Shown here: in pieces, positions 4,821 through 7,663 of the stretch
How the letters are laid out: the number at the start of each line of letters is the position of its first letter
Numbering within the stretch: the first letter of the stretch is position 1
The notes under the pieces: generated by a model
What the model was told of the DNA's origin: nothing
The model's database searches: none
Seen by the model: only the letters and a program-made list of their open reading frames with translations
Made by a program: the position numbers and the translations under genes
NCBI GenBank assembly: GCA_903901375.1
Contig: CAIUQV010000188.1
Coordinates: 1-7,663, forward strand
From: an uncultured Ignavibacteriota bacterium
Lineage (GTDB): Bacteria; Bacteroidota; Ignavibacteria; Tepidaquicellales; Tepidaquicellaceae
DNA: 7,663 bases
Direction: 5' to 3'

Positions 4821-6755
4821 TTGGAAGACATAATTAAAATAACGTTTCCTGACGGCTCTGTCAGAGAGTTTCAGAAGGGTATTACTATTCTTGATGTTGC
4901 TAAAAGCATCAGCGAGAGGTTTGCCCAGCAGGTTATTATCGCCCACGTTGACGGTAAGGAAAAAGACCTTTCTGCCGCTTTAAACGCTGACGCCAAACTC
5001 GTTCTGTTTAAGTTCGATTCTGACGAAGGTCGCCATTGTTTCTGGCATACTTCGTCCCATATGATGGCGCAGGCAATTGAAGAACTTTATCCCGGCGCCA
5101 AATTTGGAGTCGGTCCTGCTATCGAAGGCGGTTTTTATTATGATATAGATTCCGACCATAAATTCGTTGAAGAAGATTTAAAGAAAATTGAAGAACGTAT
5201 TCTCGAAATAGCTAAACGTGATTTACAGCCTGTAAGAGAAGAGATGAAACGTACCGATGCCATTGAATACTTTAAATCCAAAAGACCCGATGAATATAAA
5301 GTAGAAATTCTTGAAACCATAGCGCAGAACGAAGAAGTCGTTTCCCTTTACCATCAGGGTGGATTCACTGACCTTTGCCGCGGACCGCATCTTCCAAATA
5401 CTGCAAAAGTTAAAGCAGTTAAACTGCTCGCAGTTTCAGGTTCTTACTGGAGAGGCGACGAAAAGAATAAAATGCTTCAGAGAATCTACGGAATCACGTT
5501 CCCGTCAACAAAGGAACTCGACCAGCATTTAAAGAACCTTGAAGAAGCTAAAAAGAGAGACCATCGTAAACTCGGAAGAGACCTTGAACTGTTCTTCTTT
5601 CACGAAGTATCTCCCGGTGCGCCTTTCTGGCTGCCTAACGGAATGATTATCTACCGTGAAATAGAAGCTTTCTCACGCGAACTTCAGTATAAATACGGAT
5701 ACGACGAAATCAGTACACCTATAATAGTAAAAGAATCCTTATTCCATACATCAGGACACACTGGCCACTACGCAGAAAATATGTTTAAGATTACAAGCGA
5801 CGATGAAACTATGTACCTGAAACCTATGAACTGTCCCGAGGCAACACTCGTCTATTCCTCGAAGCTTCGCAGCTTCAGGGATTTACCCGTCCGCCTCAGC
5901 GAACTCGGAAGAATGCACCGCAATGAAATCCGCGGAGCACTCGGTGGTATGTTCAGAGTCAGACAGTTTACAATGGACGATGCACATATATTTTGTTCCT
6001 ATGACCAGATACTCGACGAGATTACAAGAGTGTTACAATTGATGACAGAGACTTATTCAACATTCGGATTTACTCCGATGTACTATCTCTCTACAAGACC
6101 CGATGAAGCAATGGGAGAAATCGAAGTCTGGAATCAGGCAGAAGAATCTCTTGCTAATGCACTGAAAGCAAACAACCTTGAGTTTAAGATAAACGAAAAA
6201 GACGGTGCTTTCTACGGTCCTAAGATTGACGTACACATTAAAGATGCTTTAAACAGAACCTGGCAGCTCGCTACTGTTCAGCTTGATTTTAATATGCCCG
6301 AAAGATTTGACCTTACTTATGAAGGTTCGGACGGACAGAAACACAGACCGGTTATGATTCACAGGGCAATCTACGGAAGTTTTGAAAGATTCGTTGGAAT
6401 CCTTACAGAGCACTTTGCGGGTAATTTCCCCGTTTGGCTTGCTCCAGTACAGATTGCAGTCCTTCCTCTGACCGATGCTCAGAAAGATTATGCAAAGGAA
6501 ATCTACGACAGATTGTTCGAAGAAGGTTTCAGAGTCTACCTCGACGACAGAAGTGAAAAAGTAAATTATAAGATAAGAGAGTCGGAAAACAGGAAAATTC
6601 CGTTTATGTTAGTAGTTGGAGAGAAAGAAAAGCAAAATAAGACAGTATCGCTCAGAATTCACGGAACAGGAGATAAAGGCGCTTTTGAATTGAATGATTT
6701 CATTCAAAAGGTTAAATTGAATGTTGCGGATAAAAAGCATAAATACGATTTATAA
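4821..6755 (+). CDS. thrS: Threonyl-tRNA synthetase (TTG start)
   Basis: ThrRS charges tRNA-Thr with threonine in the cytoplasm and edits mischarged seryl-tRNA-Thr. The protein is 644 residues (E. coli 642). Domains in order: a TGS domain (about 1-64); the editing domain with H76xxxH80 in HTSSH and DLCRGPH at 184-190 carrying C186 and H190; the class II catalytic core from about 247, with motif 1 near 270-300, motif 2 around MHRNE (365-369) and motif 3 around 511-530; and the anticodon-binding domain from about 540. The zinc ligands are C338, H389 and H514, matching E. coli Cys334, His385 and His511. No in-frame ATG lies near the N-terminus, and a stop lies two codons upstream (4815-4817), so TTG at 4821 is the only usual start codon and gives the normal family length. 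No Shine-Dalgarno sequence is seen. infC follows after 20 bp. Confidence 0.97.
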   Translation: MEDIIKITFPDGSVREFQKGITILDVAKSISERFAQQVIIAHVDGKEKDLSAALNADAKLVLFKFDSDEGRHCFWHTSSHMMAQAIEELYPGAKFGVGPAIEGGFYYDIDSDHKFVEEDLKKIEERILEIAKRDLQPVREEMKRTDAIEYFKSKRPDEYKVEILETIAQNEEVVSLYHQGGFTDLCRGPHLPNTAKVKAVKLLAVSGSYWRGDEKNKMLQRIYGITFPSTKELDQHLKNLEEAKKRDHRKLGRDLELFFFHEVSPGAPFWLPNGMIIYREIEAFSRELQYKYGYDEISTPIIVKESLFHTSGHTGHYAENMFKITSDDETMYLKPMNCPEATLVYSSKLRSFRDLPVRLSELGRMHRNEIRGALGGMFRVRQFTMDDAHIFCSYDQILDEITRVLQLMTETYSTFGFTPMYYLSTRPDEAMGEIEVWNQAEESLANALKANNLEFKINEKDGAFYGPKIDVHIKDALNRTWQLATVQLDFNMPERFDLTYEGSDGQKHRPVMIHRAIYGSFERFVGILTEHFAGNFPVWLAPVQIAVLPLTDAQKDYAKEIYDRLFEEGFRVYLDDRSEKVNYKIRESENRKIPFMLVVGEKEKQNKTVSLRIHGTGDKGAFELNDFIQKVKLNVADKKHKYDL

Positions 6756-6759
6756 ACTA

Positions 6760-6780
6760 ATGAAGGGTTACTTTAATTAA
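6760..6780 (+). promoter_or_regulatory. infC initiation region with ATG mini-ORF overlapping the ATT start
   Basis: An ATG at 6760-6762, four bases after the thrS stop, opens a six-codon frame (MKGYFN) that ends at TAA 6778-6780. That stop shares one base with the proposed infC start codon ATT (6776-6778), the kind of overlap that allows termination-reinitiation. AAGGG at 6763-6767 lies 8 bases before the ATT and is the best Shine-Dalgarno-like purine run before any gene here. A +1 shift near the end of the mini-ORF would join it to the IF3 frame, so a single-base sequencing or assembly error is an alternative reading. Confidence 0.45.
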
Positions 6781-7465
6781 AGACAAAAAGTACAAAGAAA
6801 GAGTCAATCAGGAAATTACCGCATATCAGGTAAGAGTAGTTGATGAAGACGGACAGCCATTGGGCGTTATGCCGTCGCACGAAGCCTTAAGGCTGGCACA
6901 GTCAAGAAGTTTAGACCTGGTGGAAATTGCACCAAATTCAAAGCCGCCCGTTTGTAAAGTAATTGATTACGGTAAGTACAATTACGAAAGACAAAAGAAG
7001 GACAAGTTACAGAAGAAGAATCAAAGCGTGATGACCGTTAAAGAAATAAGGTTCAATGCCAATACAGACGATCATGACATCGACTTCAAAACAAAACACT
7101 TAAGACAGTTTCTTTTCGACGGACATAAAGTAAAGACATCTGTTTTGTACAAGGGTAGAATGATAACCCACCCTGAAATTGGTCAGAAATTAATGGAAGA
7201 GGTTCTCGCTAAAGTACTCGATATAGGGAAACTGGAATCAAAACCGAAACTTGAAGGAAAGATGTTAACAACATACGTCGTTCCGGATAAGAATAAGATA
7301 GCAGTTTATAATTCCAAAATTGCAAAGATGAATAAGGTAAAAGTTAAAACGGAAACAGTTGAAACAACCGAACCCGTAAACGCAGAGACTGAAGATATAA
7401 GCGCAGAGAACGTTAACACAGATGCAGTAACAGATACACCAAAAGAAGAAGATATAAATTCATAA
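6776..7465 (+). CDS. infC: Translation initiation factor IF-3 (ATT start, acidic C-terminal tail)
   Basis: IF-3 binds the 30S subunit, keeps it apart from 50S and checks start codon and initiator tRNA. From ATT at 6776 the protein is 229 residues. The IF3 N-domain includes ERVNQEI (8-14) and the family signature PPVCKVIDYGKY (57-68). A lysine-rich linker (about 71-83) follows, then the C-domain from VKEIRF (88-93) to about 174. The remaining 55 residues are an extra tail whose last 38 contain 12 Asp/Glu and one Lys, while E. coli IF-3 (180 residues) ends at the C-domain. The frame is open from 6764 with no ATG or GTG before the conserved N-domain. ATT is the well-known autoregulatory start of infC elsewhere and has AAGGG 8 bases upstream. 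A TTG at 6860 would cut off the N-domain and is rejected. rpmI follows after 18 bp. Confidence 0.93.
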   Translation: MKDKKYKERVNQEITAYQVRVVDEDGQPLGVMPSHEALRLAQSRSLDLVEIAPNSKPPVCKVIDYGKYNYERQKKDKLQKKNQSVMTVKEIRFNANTDDHDIDFKTKHLRQFLFDGHKVKTSVLYKGRMITHPEIGQKLMEEVLAKVLDIGKLESKPKLEGKMLTTYVVPDKNKIAVYNSKIAKMNKVKVKTETVETTEPVNAETEDISAENVNTDAVTDTPKEEDINS

Positions 7466-7483
7466 ATAAACAAATTAGACAAA

Positions 7484-7663
7484 ATGCCTAAGATGAAATC
7501 AAACCGTGCGTCAGCCAAGAGATTTAAGGTTACAGGTACGGGAAAGCTCAAAAGAGAAAAAGCCGGCAGAAGTCACATTTTAACCAAGAAGACTCCTAAA
7601 AACAAAAGACAATTAGGAACAGCTACACTGGTACATAAAAGTGACGCAGGAAGAATGAAAAGA
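7484..7663 (+). CDS. rpmI: Ribosomal protein bL35, cut by the right window edge
   Basis: This is the small basic 50S protein bL35. Sixty codons are visible and no stop is reached; family members are usually 64-66 residues, so only a few residues are missing. The start MPKMKSNRASAKRFK (1-15), the GTGK segment (18-21) and SHILTKKTPKNKRQL (30-44) are typical. The N-terminal ATG is preceded by AT-rich DNA without a Shine-Dalgarno sequence. Its place directly behind infC is the conserved infC-rpmI-rplT order, so rplT (bL20) is expected just beyond the edge. In several bacteria bL20 represses this operon through an mRNA structure; I did not find one in the short spacer. Confidence 0.97.
   Translation, partial: MPKMKSNRASAKRFKVTGTGKLKREKAGRSHILTKKTPKNKRQLGTATLVHKSDAGRMKR

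Noticed and set aside
4752..4946. Minus-strand 64-codon frame across the thrS start
   Set aside because: It overlaps the thrS leader and the conserved TGS domain, shows no recognisable motif, and is best read as a shadow frame.
6860..6862. TTG at 6860 as the start of infC
   Set aside because: It would remove 28 conserved N-terminal residues including ERVNQEI, which is typical of IF-3; the frame is open further upstream.
7306..7551. Minus-strand 81-codon frame opposite the infC end and rpmI start
   Set aside because: The hydrophobic, Ser/Val-rich translation is the complement of the acidic IF-3 tail and the rpmI start; no independent support.

Overview
The window is mostly housekeeping DNA from a moderately AT-rich bacterium. 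It holds two oppositely transcribed gene blocks, with an AT-rich, repeat-bearing intergenic region and a valine tRNA between them. Three things suggest the Bacteroidota/Chlorobiota/Ignavibacteria group: Shine-Dalgarno sequences are almost absent, the SUF genes run sufB-C-D-S, and CACAGAG-type repeats fill the spacers. This assignment is inference from pattern memory, not from a search, and I would not go below that level.

Left block, minus strand (about 4161 down to 1): an iron-sulfur cluster assembly operon in the order sufB, sufC, sufD, sufS. sufC and sufD are fused stop-to-start with no spacer. sufB-sufC and sufD-sufS are separated by 240 and 291 bp of non-coding, repeat-bearing DNA. SufS (cysteine desulfurase, only its first 54 codons are here) supplies sulfur, and the SufBC2D complex is the ATP-driven scaffold. 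The residues known to matter in E. coli SufB, SufC and SufD are all present. About 90 bp upstream of sufB is a perfect 13-bp palindrome, GACTAAATTAGTC, which matches the core of IscR-type (Rrf2 family) operators, so iron-sulfur-responsive control is plausible.

Middle (4162-4820): a divergent intergenic region with the operator, candidate promoters and one composite repeat, then tRNA-Val(GAC) on the plus strand, then a 102-bp leader with a long-range inverted repeat.

Right block, plus strand (4821-7663): thrS, infC and rpmI, the widely conserved translation operon that normally continues into rplT. thrS has only a TTG start. infC appears to begin at the rare ATT codon known for this gene in other bacteria, overlapped by the stop of a six-codon ATG mini-ORF. 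Its product carries an acidic C-terminal tail. rpmI is cut by the right edge.

The three long non-coding spacers on the SUF side (163-453, 2485-2724, 4162-4644) all carry pieces of one mosaic repeat family. Two of them hold the modules in the same order and orientation. I see no defence system, mobile gene, CRISPR array, clear intrinsic terminator or unknown protein-coding gene. The observations most worth following are the SUF operator, the infC start region and the mosaic repeats.
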